A DNA stretch of 64,000 nt from Ruminococcus sp. (GTDB taxonomy: Bacteria; Bacillota; Clostridia; Oscillospirales; Acutalibacteraceae), in contig JAFQDM010000018.1 of the NCBI GenBank assembly GCA_017416065.1, positions 24,830-88,829 of the forward strand. The letters run 5' to 3'. Below the pieces are notes generated by a model, which searched no databases, had not been told where the DNA came from, and saw nothing but the letters and a program-made list of their open reading frames with translations. Shown here piece after piece: positions 44,345 through 54,358 of this stretch (positions are counted from its first letter, which is position 1; every line of letters begins with the position of its first letter). A program made the translations under genes and the position numbers.

Positions 44345-44391
44345 AGTTTATATTCTGCAAGGAATTAATTCAGTACAAAAGAGGAAGCAAA

Positions 44392-44985
44392 ATGATTTAT
44401 TCAGTCAAAGGAAAATATATCCACGGCGAGCCCGGCTTTGCTGTGATAGAATGTGCAGGTGTGGGTTACAGATGCCAGACCACAACTGCCACACAGAGGA
44501 ATATCAAGCTGAACGAAGAGGTTACCCTCTACACTCACCTGAACGTCAGAGAGGATGCAATGGAGCTTTTTGGCTTTTATTCTCAGGCAGAGCTTCAGAC
44601 CTTCCGCACCCTCATAGGAGTTTCGGGAGTTGGTCCCAAAATGGCACTCTCCATACTCTCAGAGCTGAGCACGGAGCAGGTAGTAATGGCGATCTCAGCT
44701 TCTGACGTAAAGTCTTTGACCAGAGCCTCTGGTGTGGGTCCCAAGCTTGCCCAGAGGATCATCCTTGAGCTTAAAGATAAACTCAAAGCCTTTGGAGCTT
44801 CCGACGTATCAATGAGCTCAGGCGGCTCTGTGATTGCCGACACGGGCAACATCTCAAAGGCTGTTGCCGCATTGGCGGTGCTGGGCTACAGCGCCGCAGA
44901 CGTTACCCCCGTGCTGTCACAGCTCAGCCCTGAGCTGAGTGTTGAACAGCTCATTGCACAGACCTTGAGGAGAATGGGTAGATAA
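44392..44985 (+). CDS. ruvA: Holliday junction DNA helicase subunit RuvA
   Basis: 197 residues. N-terminal OB-fold ([28 protein letters not shown]), helix-hairpin-helix motifs ([36 protein letters not shown]), a flexible linker at about 140-155 and the C-terminal RuvB-binding domain ([15 protein letters not shown]). It starts 47 bases after ruvC and ends two bases before ruvB. Confidence 0.97.
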   Translation: MIYSVKGKYIHGEPGFAVIECAGVGYRCQTTTATQRNIKLNEEVTLYTHLNVREDAMELFGFYSQAELQTFRTLIGVSGVGPKMALSILSELSTEQVVMAISASDVKSLTRASGVGPKLAQRIILELKDKLKAFGASDVSMSSGGSVIADTGNISKAVAALAVLGYSAADVTPVLSQLSPELSVEQLIAQTLRRMGR

Positions 44986-44987
44986 AT

Positions 44988-46067
44988 ATGAGTGCTAACG
45001 TATTTACAGACGACTTTGATTTTGAAAACAGAATAGTAGACACGGCAGAGATTCCGGCTGATACTCTGGAGGGAGATAACCCCCTGCGACCCAAAACCTT
45101 TGATGACTACATTGGTCAGGACAAGGTCAAGGAGAATCTGAGGGTTTATATTGAGGCGGCAAAGCTCAGAGGTGAGCCCTTGGACCACGTGCTCCTTTAC
45201 GGCCCTCCGGGACTGGGTAAGACCACCCTCTCAAACATCATAGCAAACGAGCTGGGAGTCAATATCCGCATCACCTCGGGCCCTGCTATCGAGAAGCCCG
45301 GAGATTTAGCGGCATTGCTCACAAACCTTAATCCCGGAGATGTGCTGTTCATAGACGAGATCCATCGTATGAGCAGAGCAGTTGAAGAGATTCTTTATCC
45401 TTCAATGGAGGACTTTGCCATAGATATCATCACGGGTAAGGGTCAGATGGCGGCATCCTACCATCTGCCCCTGCCAAAGTTCACATTAGTTGGAGCTACT
45501 ACCAGAGCAGGTCAGCTTTCGGCTCCTCTCAGAGACAGATTCGGAGTTATCCTCAGGCTTGAGCTCTACAATAACGAGCAGCTTGCAGAGATCATCACCC
45601 GATCTGCAGGAATTCTTGGAATCGCCATTGACGAGGGCGGAGCCATGGAGCTTGCCTCACGCTCAAGAGGTACCCCCAGAATCGCTAACAGACTGCTCAA
45701 ACGAGTCAGGGACTTTGCTCAGGTGGTTTCAAACGGTGTCATCACCTACGAAGTGGCAAAGACTGCTCTGGACAGAATGGAGATAGATTCCCTGGGACTT
45801 GACCAGAACGACAGGCGAATGCTCATTGCCATGATCCGTAACTATAACGGCGGTCCCGTGGGACTGGACACGATTGCTGCCGCAGTAGGTGAGGAGGCGG
45901 TCACCATTGAGGATGTTTATGAGCCGTATCTTATGCAGATAGGCTTTCTGAGCAGAACCCCTCGAGGCAGATGCGTAACCCCCCTGGCTTATGAGCACTT
46001 GGGGCTTACACCTCCTGCTTCTTGTCAGCAGGGTTGCCAGCCTACACTTTTTGACCTTAACAATTAA
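44988..46067 (+). CDS. ruvB: Holliday junction DNA helicase subunit RuvB
   Basis: 359 residues. AAA+ ATPase with Walker [12 protein letters not shown] (near 71), Walker B LFIDEIHR, sensor 1 GATTRAG, and a winged-helix DNA-binding C-terminus ending [13 protein letters not shown]. The N-terminal extension [18 protein letters not shown] is typical. The last 25 or so residues are a non-conserved tail with cysteines (PASCQQGCQ). Confidence 0.97.
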   Translation: MSANVFTDDFDFENRIVDTAEIPADTLEGDNPLRPKTFDDYIGQDKVKENLRVYIEAAKLRGEPLDHVLLYGPPGLGKTTLSNIIANELGVNIRITSGPAIEKPGDLAALLTNLNPGDVLFIDEIHRMSRAVEEILYPSMEDFAIDIITGKGQMAASYHLPLPKFTLVGATTRAGQLSAPLRDRFGVILRLELYNNEQLAEIITRSAGILGIAIDEGGAMELASRSRGTPRIANRLLKRVRDFAQVVSNGVITYEVAKTALDRMEIDSLGLDQNDRRMLIAMIRNYNGGPVGLDTIAAAVGEEAVTIEDVYEPYLMQIGFLSRTPRGRCVTPLAYEHLGLTPPASCQQGCQPTLFDLNN

Positions 46068-46127
46068 CCTTTTGGAATCATTCACAATTGGGATTTTTTA
46101 AATTTTATTATAGACGGAGGATTTATT

Positions 46128-47477
46128 ATGGGAAGACTATTTGGTACAGACGGCGCCAGAGGTGTGGCAAATACAGAGCTCACCTGTGAACTGGCTATGA
46201 ATATCGGCAGAGCAGCCGCAATGGTGCTCACAAGCTCAGAGGTGGAGCATCCCACCTTTGTCATCGGCAAGGATACCCGTATTTCAGGAGATATGCTGGA
46301 GGGTGCTCTGGTTGCAGGACTTTGCTCTGTGGGCGCTAACGTAAAGATCCTTGGGGTCGTGCCCACTCCTGCAGTGGCATACCTTGTCAGCAAGTATAAG
46401 GCAGACGCAGGCATTATGATCTCTGCTTCCCATAACCCTTATGAATTCAACGGAATCAAGCTCTTCAACGATGAAGGCTACAAGCTTCCTGATGAGCTCG
46501 AGGAGCAGATAGAGTCCATTGTTCTGGATAATTCAGAGCCCTACAAGGTATGCTCAGGGGACGACCTGGGGTCTGTGGAGTATGTTGCCGAAGCAGCAGA
46601 TGAATACATAGACCACGTGGTGAGCACCGTTGACTACGACTTAAGCGGAATGCGCATTGCGCTTGATTGCTCCAACGGCTCTTCCTCCAGAACTGCAAAG
46701 AAGCTCTTTGAAAAGCTGGGTGCAGAGTGCCATATGCTCTTTGACCATCCCGACGGAATCAACATCAACGAAAACTGCGGTTCGACCCACACGGAAACAC
46801 TTATGAAATACGTGCGTGACAACGGCCTTGATGCAGGACTTGCTTTTGACGGCGATGCAGACAGATGCCTTGCAGTTGACGACAACGGAGAGCTTGTGGA
46901 CGGAGACTATATAATCGCAATCATTGCCGCAGATTTCAAGAGCCGCGGAATGCTGAAGAACAATACAGTTGTTGGCACGGTTATGACCAATATGGGCTTT
47001 CAGAAATTCTGCGAGATAAACGGTATGAAGTTTGTCTCCACCAAGGTTGGCGACAGATACGTTCTTGAGGCTATGCGCCTTGAGGATTACAACATCGGCG
47101 GTGAGCAGTCAGGCCACGTTATCTGCCTTGATTACTCCACAACGGGCGACGGACAGCTTACGGGCGCTCAGCTTCTGAGCCTTATTAACCGCCGTCAGGC
47201 TCGCCTTTCCTCCATAGCCACACTTATGGAGAGATATCCCCAGATCCTTATTAACGTTAAGGTATCTAACGAAAACAAGAATAAATTCTACACAGATAAA
47301 GAGATAAAAGAAGAGATCAAGCGAGTTGAAAACATTCTTGAGGGCAGAGGCAGGATCCTTGTCCGCCTTTCCGGCACAGAGCCCATCATCCGCGTTATGC
47401 TTGAGGGTGAGGACTATGCAGAGATCTCACGTCTTGCAAACGAGACAGCAGCAGTTATTAAGGAGAGACTTTCCTGA
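46128..47477 (+). CDS. glmM: Phosphoglucosamine mutase
   Basis: 449 residues. It interconverts glucosamine-6-P and glucosamine-1-P for UDP-GlcNAc and hence peptidoglycan. Marks: MGRLFGTDGARGVAN, the phosphoserine loop MISASHNPYEFNG (Ser near 101), metal-binding DGDADR and the phosphate-binding RLSGTEPIIRVM. It overlaps the next gene by one base (TGATG). Confidence 0.96.
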   Translation: MGRLFGTDGARGVANTELTCELAMNIGRAAAMVLTSSEVEHPTFVIGKDTRISGDMLEGALVAGLCSVGANVKILGVVPTPAVAYLVSKYKADAGIMISASHNPYEFNGIKLFNDEGYKLPDELEEQIESIVLDNSEPYKVCSGDDLGSVEYVAEAADEYIDHVVSTVDYDLSGMRIALDCSNGSSSRTAKKLFEKLGAECHMLFDHPDGININENCGSTHTETLMKYVRDNGLDAGLAFDGDADRCLAVDDNGELVDGDYIIAIIAADFKSRGMLKNNTVVGTVMTNMGFQKFCEINGMKFVSTKVGDRYVLEAMRLEDYNIGGEQSGHVICLDYSTTGDGQLTGAQLLSLINRRQARLSSIATLMERYPQILINVKVSNENKNKFYTDKEIKEEIKRVENILEGRGRILVRLSGTEPIIRVMLEGEDYAEISRLANETAAVIKERLS

Positions 47478-48343
47478 TGCGTACAGCAGACAGATTTGTT
47501 GATTATGAACTTTTGGATGCCTCAGGCGGCGAACGGCTTGAGCGTTGGGGAGATATTATCCTCATCCGACCCGATCCCCAGATAATCTGGAACACAGAGA
47601 AGAAGGACAAGCGCTGGAGGAACGCCCACGCTCGCTACATCCGATCCTCTCAGGGCGGAGGCAAGTGGCAGGTGTACAAGAACCTGCCCGACAGATGGAA
47701 TATCAAATACGGCAACCTGAGCTTTAACGTGCGCACTATGGGATTTAAGCATACTGGAGTTTTTCCCGAGCAGGCGGTGAACTGGGATTTTGCCGCAGAT
47801 ATAATACGCAGTGCAGACAGGCAATTGTCTGTGCTGAACCTTTTTGGCTACACAGGCTGTGCCACACTCTCTGCTCTTGATGCAGGGGCAAAGGTCTGCC
47901 ATGTGGATGCCTCAAAGGGAATGGTCCAGTGGGCAAGGGACAACGCTCAGGAAAGCGGCCTTGCAGACAAGCCCGTCAGATGGCTTGTGGATGACTGTAT
48001 AAAGTTTGTTAACCGCGAGCTTCGCCGCGGCAACCGCTACGACGGAATCATTATGGATCCCCCCTCCTACGGCAGAGGTCCGGGAGGCGAGGTGTGGAAG
48101 CTTGAGGAGCAGATATATTCCTTTGTAGAATTATGTGCTCAGCTTCTTTCTGAGGATGCAAGGTTTTTCATTCTTAATTCCTACACGGCAGGGCTTTCTC
48201 CCTCTGTTATGAAGTACATCCTCAGCTCAGTCATTGTGCCCAAAATGGGCGGCAGGGTAACCTGCGACGAGATCGGTCTGCCTGTGAGCAATTCAGGTCT
48301 GGTGCTCCCCTGCGGAAGCACCGCCATATGGCAGAAGGACTGA
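47477..48343 (+). CDS. SAM-dependent methyltransferase, RlmI/RlmK-like
   Basis: 288 residues. A substrate-side N-terminal domain is followed by a class I methyltransferase: VLNLFGYTGCATLSALDAGA (SAM loop), HVDASKGMVQWARDN, and the catalytic MDPPSYGRGPGG motif. The layout matches the rRNA cytosine/guanine methyltransferases RlmI/RlmK, but no PUA domain is present in front. The target is likely rRNA, by inference. Coupled to glmM by overlap. Confidence 0.82.
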   Translation: MRTADRFVDYELLDASGGERLERWGDIILIRPDPQIIWNTEKKDKRWRNAHARYIRSSQGGGKWQVYKNLPDRWNIKYGNLSFNVRTMGFKHTGVFPEQAVNWDFAADIIRSADRQLSVLNLFGYTGCATLSALDAGAKVCHVDASKGMVQWARDNAQESGLADKPVRWLVDDCIKFVNRELRRGNRYDGIIMDPPSYGRGPGGEVWKLEEQIYSFVELCAQLLSEDARFFILNSYTAGLSPSVMKYILSSVIVPKMGGRVTCDEIGLPVSNSGLVLPCGSTAIWQKD

Positions 48344-48391
48344 TTTTACATATTATTATTTGCTAATTACTTTATTTTCAGGAGAAGATAA

Positions 48392-49246
48392 ATGGAATTT
48401 ATAAAAACCGAAAACCTGAGCTTTTACTACGAAAGCGAAGAGGACGAAATACAATTTGATACGGTACAGAATGTCCTCGACGGAGTTTGCTTTTCTGTAA
48501 AGCGTGGGGAGTTTGTGGCTGTAATAGGTCATAACGGCTCGGGTAAATCCACTCTTTCAAAGCATCTCAACGCTATTTTGCTTCCAACAGGCGGCAAGGT
48601 GTACGTAGACGGCACAGACACACAGGAGGAGGATAAGCTCTACGATATCCGCCGCAAGGTGGGTCTGGTGCTTCAGAATCCTGACAATCAGCTTGTTGCA
48701 AGCATTGTAGAGGAAGACGTTGCCTTTGGACCTGAGAATATGGGAGTTGAGCCTGAGGAGATCCGCCGCAGGGTAGACAAGGCTTTGAAGGCTGTTGATA
48801 TGTATGAATACAGACTTCACGCACCTCATAAGCTTTCCGGCGGACAGAAGCAGCGTATTGCCATTGCAGGCATACTTGCCATGGAGCCTGACTGCATCGT
48901 ATTGGACGAGCCCACAGCCATGCTTGACCCTAAAGGAAGGGAAGAGGTGATCTCTGCGATCACAAGGCTCAACCGCGAGCAGGGCATTACGGTGGTGCTC
49001 ATCACTCATAATATGGAAGAAACCGTAGATTGTCACAGAGTGGTTGTAATGGATAAGGGCAGGATACTGCGTGAGGGCACCCCTCGTGAGGTCTTTTCTC
49101 AGGTGGAATTTATCAGGCGCCATCGCCTTGATGTGCCCCAGGCAACAGAGCTCTGTGCAAAGCTTCAGGCAAGCGGACTAAAAATAGACAAGCTTCCTTT
49201 GGATGCAAAGGAATGTATAGATCTACTTTCGGAGGTGCTTATATGA
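48392..49246 (+). CDS. ecfA1: ECF transporter ATPase EcfA1
   Basis: 284 residues. ABC ATPase: Walker [11 protein letters not shown]-loop [26 protein letters not shown] (the Ala/Thr-rich Q-helix typical of ECF ATPases), signature [13 protein letters not shown], Walker [14 protein letters not shown]. It pairs with EcfA2 to energise vitamin S components such as RibU and FolT at 33-34 kb. It overlaps ecfA2 as ATGA. Confidence 0.95.
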   Translation: MEFIKTENLSFYYESEEDEIQFDTVQNVLDGVCFSVKRGEFVAVIGHNGSGKSTLSKHLNAILLPTGGKVYVDGTDTQEEDKLYDIRRKVGLVLQNPDNQLVASIVEEDVAFGPENMGVEPEEIRRRVDKALKAVDMYEYRLHAPHKLSGGQKQRIAIAGILAMEPDCIVLDEPTAMLDPKGREEVISAITRLNREQGITVVLITHNMEETVDCHRVVVMDKGRILREGTPREVFSQVEFIRRHRLDVPQATELCAKLQASGLKIDKLPLDAKECIDLLSEVLI

Positions 49247-50109
49247 GTACGTTGCTCCGATGCGATAATTTGTGCTTTACCTACGGTAAGGGCACTCCCT
49301 TTGAGAAGGATGCGGTAAAGAACGTTTCCCTTGATATCAGAAAGGGAGAGGTAATAGGTGTTATAGGCCACACAGGCTCGGGCAAATCGACCCTGATGCA
49401 GATGCTCAACGGACTGATCAAGCCTACCTCGGGTGCTGTGTACCTTGAAGATGCAGATATTAATGCAGACAAAAGCAAGCTGAGGGATGTCAGATTCCGC
49501 GTGGGACTGGTCTTTCAGTACCCTGAAAATCAGCTTTTTGAAGAAACGGTCAGAAAGGATATCTCCTTCGGACCGAGGAATATGGGGCTTCCCGAGGATG
49601 CAATCAAAGAGAGGGTCAAGCGCGCCGCAGAGTTTGCAGGGCTCAAATCTGAGCTTCTTGACCGATCTCCCTTTGATCTTTCAGGCGGAGAAAAACGGCG
49701 TGCCGCCATTGCAGGCGTAATCGCAATGGATCCCGAGATCCTCATACTGGACGAGCCCACGGCAGGCCTTGACCCTATGGGCAGAGACGTGCTCCTTTCT
49801 CAGATAGAGGCATATCATAACGCAAGAAACAACACAGTGCTTCTTGTTTCTCACAGTATGGAGGATATTGCAAGCATTGCAGACAGAGTCCTTGTGATGA
49901 ACAAGGGTGAGTGCGTTATGTTTGACACAACTCAGAGCGTATTTTCTCGCTCAGCCGAGCTGGAGGCTATGGGTCTGCGTGTGCCTCAGATAACAAAGAT
50001 CACAACCGAGCTTCGCAAAAGAGGAGTTCCTCTTTCAGAGGGTATCCTCACCGTGGAGCAGGCTTTTGATGAAATTCGTGCAATCCTTAAAAAGGAGGGC
50101 AGAATATGA
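49243..50109 (+). CDS. ecfA2: ECF transporter ATPase EcfA2
   Basis: 288 residues from the ATG at 49243 (GGAGG upstream). Walker [11 protein letters not shown]-helix [25 protein letters not shown], signature [13 protein letters not shown], Walker [15 protein letters not shown]. It is the second half of the asymmetric ECF ATPase pair. It overlaps ecfA1 and ecfT by four bases each. Confidence 0.95.
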   Translation: MSTLLRCDNLCFTYGKGTPFEKDAVKNVSLDIRKGEVIGVIGHTGSGKSTLMQMLNGLIKPTSGAVYLEDADINADKSKLRDVRFRVGLVFQYPENQLFEETVRKDISFGPRNMGLPEDAIKERVKRAAEFAGLKSELLDRSPFDLSGGEKRRAAIAGVIAMDPEILILDEPTAGLDPMGRDVLLSQIEAYHNARNNTVLLVSHSMEDIASIADRVLVMNKGECVMFDTTQSVFSRSAELEAMGLRVPQITKITTELRKRGVPLSEGILTVEQAFDEIRAILKKEGRI

Positions 50110-50906
50110 TTCGAGATATAACCTTGGGTCAGTACTTCCCCGGTAACGGAATCCTTCACAGGCTTGACCCCAGAGTAAAGGTGCTGATGCTGATTTCTGT
50201 AATCGTGCTTATTTTCTGCACCTTCAACTTCTTTGCTTTATCCGTTGTGGTGGCTTTGGTTGCGGCTTCGGTCATAATGAGCAAAGTTCCCCTTAAGCTC
50301 TACCTTAAGAGTATGAAGGCTATCATCATCGTTATCCTCATCACTTCGCTTCTGAACCTTTTCTACGGAACGGGCGAGGCTATAGCTCAGTGGTGGATAT
50401 TCAAGATAACACAGGCGGGAATCCGCAATGCCGTCTTTGTAGCCGTGCGGATAATCTCCCTTGTAATGGTAAGCTCAGTGCTGACCTTCACAACCTCACC
50501 CACAGACCTGACGGATGCCTTGGAAAGGCTAATGAAGCCACTGGGCATTTTTAAGGTGAAGACCCACGAGATTGCAATGATGATGACCATTGCCCTGCGG
50601 TTTGTTCCCACTTTGCTTGAAGAAACAGACAAGATAATGTCTGCACAGAAGGCAAGAGGAGCAGATATGGAAAGCGGAAACTTAATTAAGCGCATCAAGG
50701 CTCTGGTGCCTATACTTATCCCCTTGTTTGTTTCTGCATTCCGCAGAGCCTATGACCTTGCAATGGCTATGGAATGCCGTTGCTACCAAGGCGGCAAGGG
50801 CAGAACAAGAATGAAGCAGCTCAGAATGCACGGCCGCGATTTTGCGGCGGTGGCAGTAGTTGCGGCAGTATTAGCAGGTGTTATTTTATGCAACATCTTC
50901 CTGTAA
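50106..50906 (+). CDS. ecfT: ECF transporter T component
   Basis: 266 residues with about six membrane helices. Begins RDITLGQYFPGNGILHRLDPRVK, the standard EcfT opening. The coupling motifs are visible as AQKARGADM and AMECRCYQGGKGRTRM (the A-R-G motifs that contact the ATPases). It completes the A1-A2-T module and overlaps truA by 19 bases. Confidence 0.95.
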   Translation: MIRDITLGQYFPGNGILHRLDPRVKVLMLISVIVLIFCTFNFFALSVVVALVAASVIMSKVPLKLYLKSMKAIIIVILITSLLNLFYGTGEAIAQWWIFKITQAGIRNAVFVAVRIISLVMVSSVLTFTTSPTDLTDALERLMKPLGIFKVKTHEIAMMMTIALRFVPTLLEETDKIMSAQKARGADMESGNLIKRIKALVPILIPLFVSAFRRAYDLAMAMECRCYQGGKGRTRMKQLRMHGRDFAAVAVVAAVLAGVILCNIFL

Positions 50907-51688
50907 AGGATAATATAGAGAATAAAGATAATAATGAGCGCCCCCTGCGCAACCTACTGTTTACCCTCAGGTTTGACGGCAGCGCATTTCACGGCTGGCA
51001 GATCCAGCACAATGCCATCACCGTTCAGCAGGTGTTTCAGGAGGCGGTATCAGCGATTTTCGGCAGTTGCCCGGATATTAAGGGTTCCAGCCGAACAGAC
51101 TCGGGAGTTCATGCCAATATGTTCTGCATAAGTATGAAGACCTCCCATCCCATCCCCTGTGAGCGTATGCAAGCGGCTGTGAACAGCCACCTTCCGCCCC
51201 AGGTGGTGGTCACAAGCGTTCGTGAGGTTCCTTTGGATTTCCACGCAAGATACAGCGCCCTTGGCAAGCGCTATGTTTATAAATTGCACAATTCCCGGGT
51301 GCGGGATCCCTTCCTTCGGGACAGAGCTCTGTGGTACCGCAGACCCATTGATGCAGATATGCTGAATACGGTGGCTCAGGCTTACGTAGGCTCCCACGAC
51401 TTCACCTCCTTCTGCACCCTTGATAAGCGCGAAATCGGGGACTTTGTCCGTACAGTTTCAGAGTTTTCTGTTTGGAGAGAAGGAGAAATGGTGTATTTCT
51501 CCGTAACTGCCGACGGATTCCTATACAATATGGTGAGGATCATGGTGGGAACTCTTCTTTTTATCAGCGAGGGCGGTGCACCCGCTGATTCACTCCCAGG
51601 TATTATTTCTGCCTGCGACAGAAGTATGGCAGGCCCCACGGCACCTGCCTGCGGATTGTATCTTGATAAGGTGTTTTACGATATTTGA
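50888..51688 (+). CDS. truA: tRNA pseudouridine synthase A
   Basis: 266 residues from the ATG at 50888 (AGGTG seven bases upstream); a longer reading from 50774 inside ecfT is unsupported. TruA motifs: FDGSAFHGWQIQ, the catalytic aspartate in SSRTDSGVHA, FHARYSALGKRYVYKL and GFLYNMVRIMVGTLL. It makes pseudouridine 38-40 in the tRNA anticodon arm. Linkage with ecfA1-A2-T is common in Bacillota. Confidence 0.95.
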   Translation: MQHLPVKDNIENKDNNERPLRNLLFTLRFDGSAFHGWQIQHNAITVQQVFQEAVSAIFGSCPDIKGSSRTDSGVHANMFCISMKTSHPIPCERMQAAVNSHLPPQVVVTSVREVPLDFHARYSALGKRYVYKLHNSRVRDPFLRDRALWYRRPIDADMLNTVAQAYVGSHDFTSFCTLDKREIGDFVRTVSEFSVWREGEMVYFSVTADGFLYNMVRIMVGTLLFISEGGAPADSLPGIISACDRSMAGPTAPACGLYLDKVFYDI

Positions 51689-51723
51689 TTATATTTGAGT
51701 TGGTTTAGAAAGGAGGCCTTGCT

Positions 51724-52971
51724 ATGGGTAAGATAAAGAAAAAGGCGAGCCATTACCGCAAGCCGGAGAAATCCGTCAAGGATGAACGTCAGGTTATGAG
51801 CTTTGAGCAGCTGCCTCTTGATGAATACGAGAATCAAGAGAAAACCTCACCTCCACTTGATAAAAAAAGAATACTTATTGCAGTGCTTATCCTTGCAGCA
51901 TTGGTGCTCAGCGTTTTGCTGTATTTCACGGGCGGAGCTCTTTCTTCCTGCACGGGATGCTCTGTGAAATCTGAGGGAGAAGAGAGGTTTTCTGCGGGGA
52001 TTACAGGCTCAACTCTTGATGCAGGCAATCTCCGACTTCTGTCAGACGGAGTGTGTTATGCCTCAGATACAGACTTTGTATCTCTTGATAAAAACGGAAA
52101 TATCCGCTACTCTGAGCAGCACGGTCTTTCTCATCCCATACTCAGGACCAAGGGCGGCAAAGCCATTGCCTATGACCTGAGCTCAAACAGCTACTCTGTT
52201 TATTCGGCCTCAGGCAGGGATTTCACCTTAGAAGCGGAGAAGAAAATCTTCCTTGCAGATATAACCTCAGAGGGTATATACGCCCTTGTGACAGAAACTA
52301 TGGGGTATAACGCAAAGCTTTCTGTTTATGACGCAGACCACAGCCTTATGTTTGCCTACTCCTTTGCAGATTACTACGTTACATCAATGGCTCTCAATTC
52401 AAGCGGCACGGGTGCTGTTGTGTGCGGCGCATCTGCACAGGATGGTGTTCGCACAAGCGCGGTCTACGTGCTGGATTTCACCAAAGAGGAGCCTGTTGCA
52501 AAGCATATCATCAGCGAAGATACAGTCTTTGATTGCGACTACCTTTCCTCAAGATCCCTTTGCGCAATAGGCTCAAAGGGCGCGTATATTTGCAGCGGCA
52601 AAGGTTTCTCCCGAATTGAGAAGGTATCCTACAACGGAATGTCGCTTACAGCCTACGACCTTAATTCCGACGTGGGGGTTGCAGTGGTTTCCCTCTCCAG
52701 AAGCGGTGACGGAAGAAACTGTAATCTTGAATATATAAATTCTTCAGGCAAGATAGAGAAAACTATAGAAACCGACCTTGGAGTTACCTCCGTCAGCACT
52801 TACAAGGACCGAGTGGCTGTGTCTGACTACAGAGGCATCAGCCTTTACAGATCAAACGGCAGCCTTGTGACCTCTTACAAGCTTTCTACAAACTGCAAGC
52901 AGGTAAGGCTCTTTAGTGCCTCCGGAGTTTACATACTTGGACTTGACAGCATACTGAGTGTTTCTTTATAA
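51724..52971 (+). CDS. Membrane-anchored beta-propeller-like protein (DUF5711-type)
   Basis: 415 residues. A basic cytoplasmic N-terminus (1-45, start MGKIKKKASHYRKPEKS), one membrane helix (about 48-70), then an extracytoplasmic domain of repeating beta strands (YSEQHGLSHPILRTKGGKA, YALVTETMGYNAKLSVYD, AVVSLSRSGDGRNCNLEY) like a WD/PQQ-type propeller. I associate this layout with DUF5711. The function is unknown. It lies before a CvpA-type membrane gene. Confidence 0.7.
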   Translation: MGKIKKKASHYRKPEKSVKDERQVMSFEQLPLDEYENQEKTSPPLDKKRILIAVLILAALVLSVLLYFTGGALSSCTGCSVKSEGEERFSAGITGSTLDAGNLRLLSDGVCYASDTDFVSLDKNGNIRYSEQHGLSHPILRTKGGKAIAYDLSSNSYSVYSASGRDFTLEAEKKIFLADITSEGIYALVTETMGYNAKLSVYDADHSLMFAYSFADYYVTSMALNSSGTGAVVCGASAQDGVRTSAVYVLDFTKEEPVAKHIISEDTVFDCDYLSSRSLCAIGSKGAYICSGKGFSRIEKVSYNGMSLTAYDLNSDVGVAVVSLSRSGDGRNCNLEYINSSGKIEKTIETDLGVTSVSTYKDRVAVSDYRGISLYRSNGSLVTSYKLSTNCKQVRLFSASGVYILGLDSILSVSL

Positions 52972-52983
52972 TACGGAGGTTAT

Positions 52984-53697
52984 ATGCTCTACGATCTGAT
53001 CTTTGCATCAATAATCATCATTGCCGTTGTAAACGGATGGCGCAAGGGTGCGGCAAAGAGTCTGCTTTCTTTGGTTGCATTTTCTGCGGCAATTGTTTTT
53101 GCAATCTTCCTTGCGCGGCCTTTGGCGCAACTGATTTATACCACGTTCATCAAGTCCTCCTTAGAGAGTAAGATAGCAGGGTTTATTGTGGAGTCCCCTG
53201 CAGGAGCGATTGCATTTGAGGCTGCAGCATTTCTTGCATCCCTGCCAAAAACGCTCCTGGAGATGCTCAAGTATTGGGGCACGGCAGATCAGCTTACAAG
53301 CGGCTCTGCTTCCTATGCACAGTCTGCAAGCACAGCAGTAGTTCAGATAGAGAATGCGGTCTCCCCGGTAATCATAACTGTTATCACCGGGATCGTATGC
53401 GTTCTTTTGTTCATTGTTCTGCGGCTTTTGCTGGGATTTGTTGCAAAGGGGATAGCAAAGATATTCAGAATTTCGCTTCTGAAGTTTCCCGATTCCCTGC
53501 TGGGCGGGGTGTTGGGTCTGCTCAAAGGAGCAGTTGTGATTCTTGCTCTTATTGTATTGCTGAAGCTTTTGTATCCCATCCTCAATGAGCCTGTGCCCTT
53601 TGTATATACAGGTCTTGGAGCTTCACAGATAGCTTCATTTATAGAAGAAAAAGAAATTTTGAGTTTTTTAACTGACAGTTTAATTTACGGAATATAA
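52984..53697 (+). CDS. CvpA family membrane protein
   Basis: 237 residues. Begins LYDLIFASIIIIAVVNGWRKGAAKSLLSLVAFSAA, the typical CvpA opening, with a further helix pair at about 120-150 and the conserved GGVLGLLKGAVVILAL near 178. CvpA-like proteins are linked to colicin V production and envelope stress; the molecular role is unsettled. It starts 12 bases after the DUF5711 gene with an ACGGAGG site. Confidence 0.82.
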   Translation: MLYDLIFASIIIIAVVNGWRKGAAKSLLSLVAFSAAIVFAIFLARPLAQLIYTTFIKSSLESKIAGFIVESPAGAIAFEAAAFLASLPKTLLEMLKYWGTADQLTSGSASYAQSASTAVVQIENAVSPVIITVITGIVCVLLFIVLRLLLGFVAKGIAKIFRISLLKFPDSLLGGVLGLLKGAVVILALIVLLKLLYPILNEPVPFVYTGLGASQIASFIEEKEILSFLTDSLIYGI

Positions 53698-53726
53698 ATA
53701 TAATTGTAAGTTGGGAGATATGAAAA

Positions 53727-54326
53727 ATGGAATGGAATAAGGAAAAAAAGATTGATTTTAAGTACATCTTCACGGTGCCGAACATCCTGAGCTATATAAG
53801 GATTCTGCTCATACCGCCTTTTATGTATTTATTCCTCAAGGGTAAATTCATTGAGTCGGCAGTGGTCATAGCACTCTCAGGGCTTTCGGACTGTGTTGAC
53901 GGCTTCCTTGCAAGGCATCTTAATCAGATAACTCAGCTTGGAAAGATGCTGGATCCCTTTGCAGACAAGCTAACACTCATTGCAGTTGCGGTTTGCTTGT
54001 CTATTATCGAGCCTATGATCTTCCCTGTGGTTACCATCCTTGCACTTAAAGACATACTTATGATGATCGGAGCCTCAGTACTGCTCAAAAAGCGCATTAT
54101 GCCCGTAGCCTCTGCCTGGTACGGCAAGCTGGGCACCATTTGCTTTTATTTTTCAGTAGCGGCAATAGTCGTATTTGATATGATCCTTAAGTTTAAAAAC
54201 TTTGCAGTCATATCATTCATTATGTTGTCAGTAACAGCAGTAATTATGATTTACTCGCTGATCAGATATTACCTGATATTCAGAGCATTGCTTGCAAATG
54301 CAAAAGAGGAGAATGCCGAAAAGTAA
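53727..54326 (+). CDS. pgsA: CDP-diacylglycerol-glycerol-3-phosphate 3-phosphatidyltransferase
   Basis: 199 residues, about five membrane helices. The CDP-alcohol phosphotransferase motif (D-x2-D-G-x2-A-R-x8-G-x3-D-x3-D) is complete as DCVDGFLARHLNQITQLGKM with LDPFADK following. It starts the pathway to phosphatidylglycerol. IFTVPNILSYIRILLIP at the N-terminus is typical of PgsA. Confidence 0.93.
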   Translation: MEWNKEKKIDFKYIFTVPNILSYIRILLIPPFMYLFLKGKFIESAVVIALSGLSDCVDGFLARHLNQITQLGKMLDPFADKLTLIAVAVCLSIIEPMIFPVVTILALKDILMMIGASVLLKKRIMPVASAWYGKLGTICFYFSVAAIVVFDMILKFKNFAVISFIMLSVTAVIMIYSLIRYYLIFRALLANAKEENAEK

Positions 54327-54358
54327 AAAGGCATCTCATTAAATAAAGGAGAAATTCT

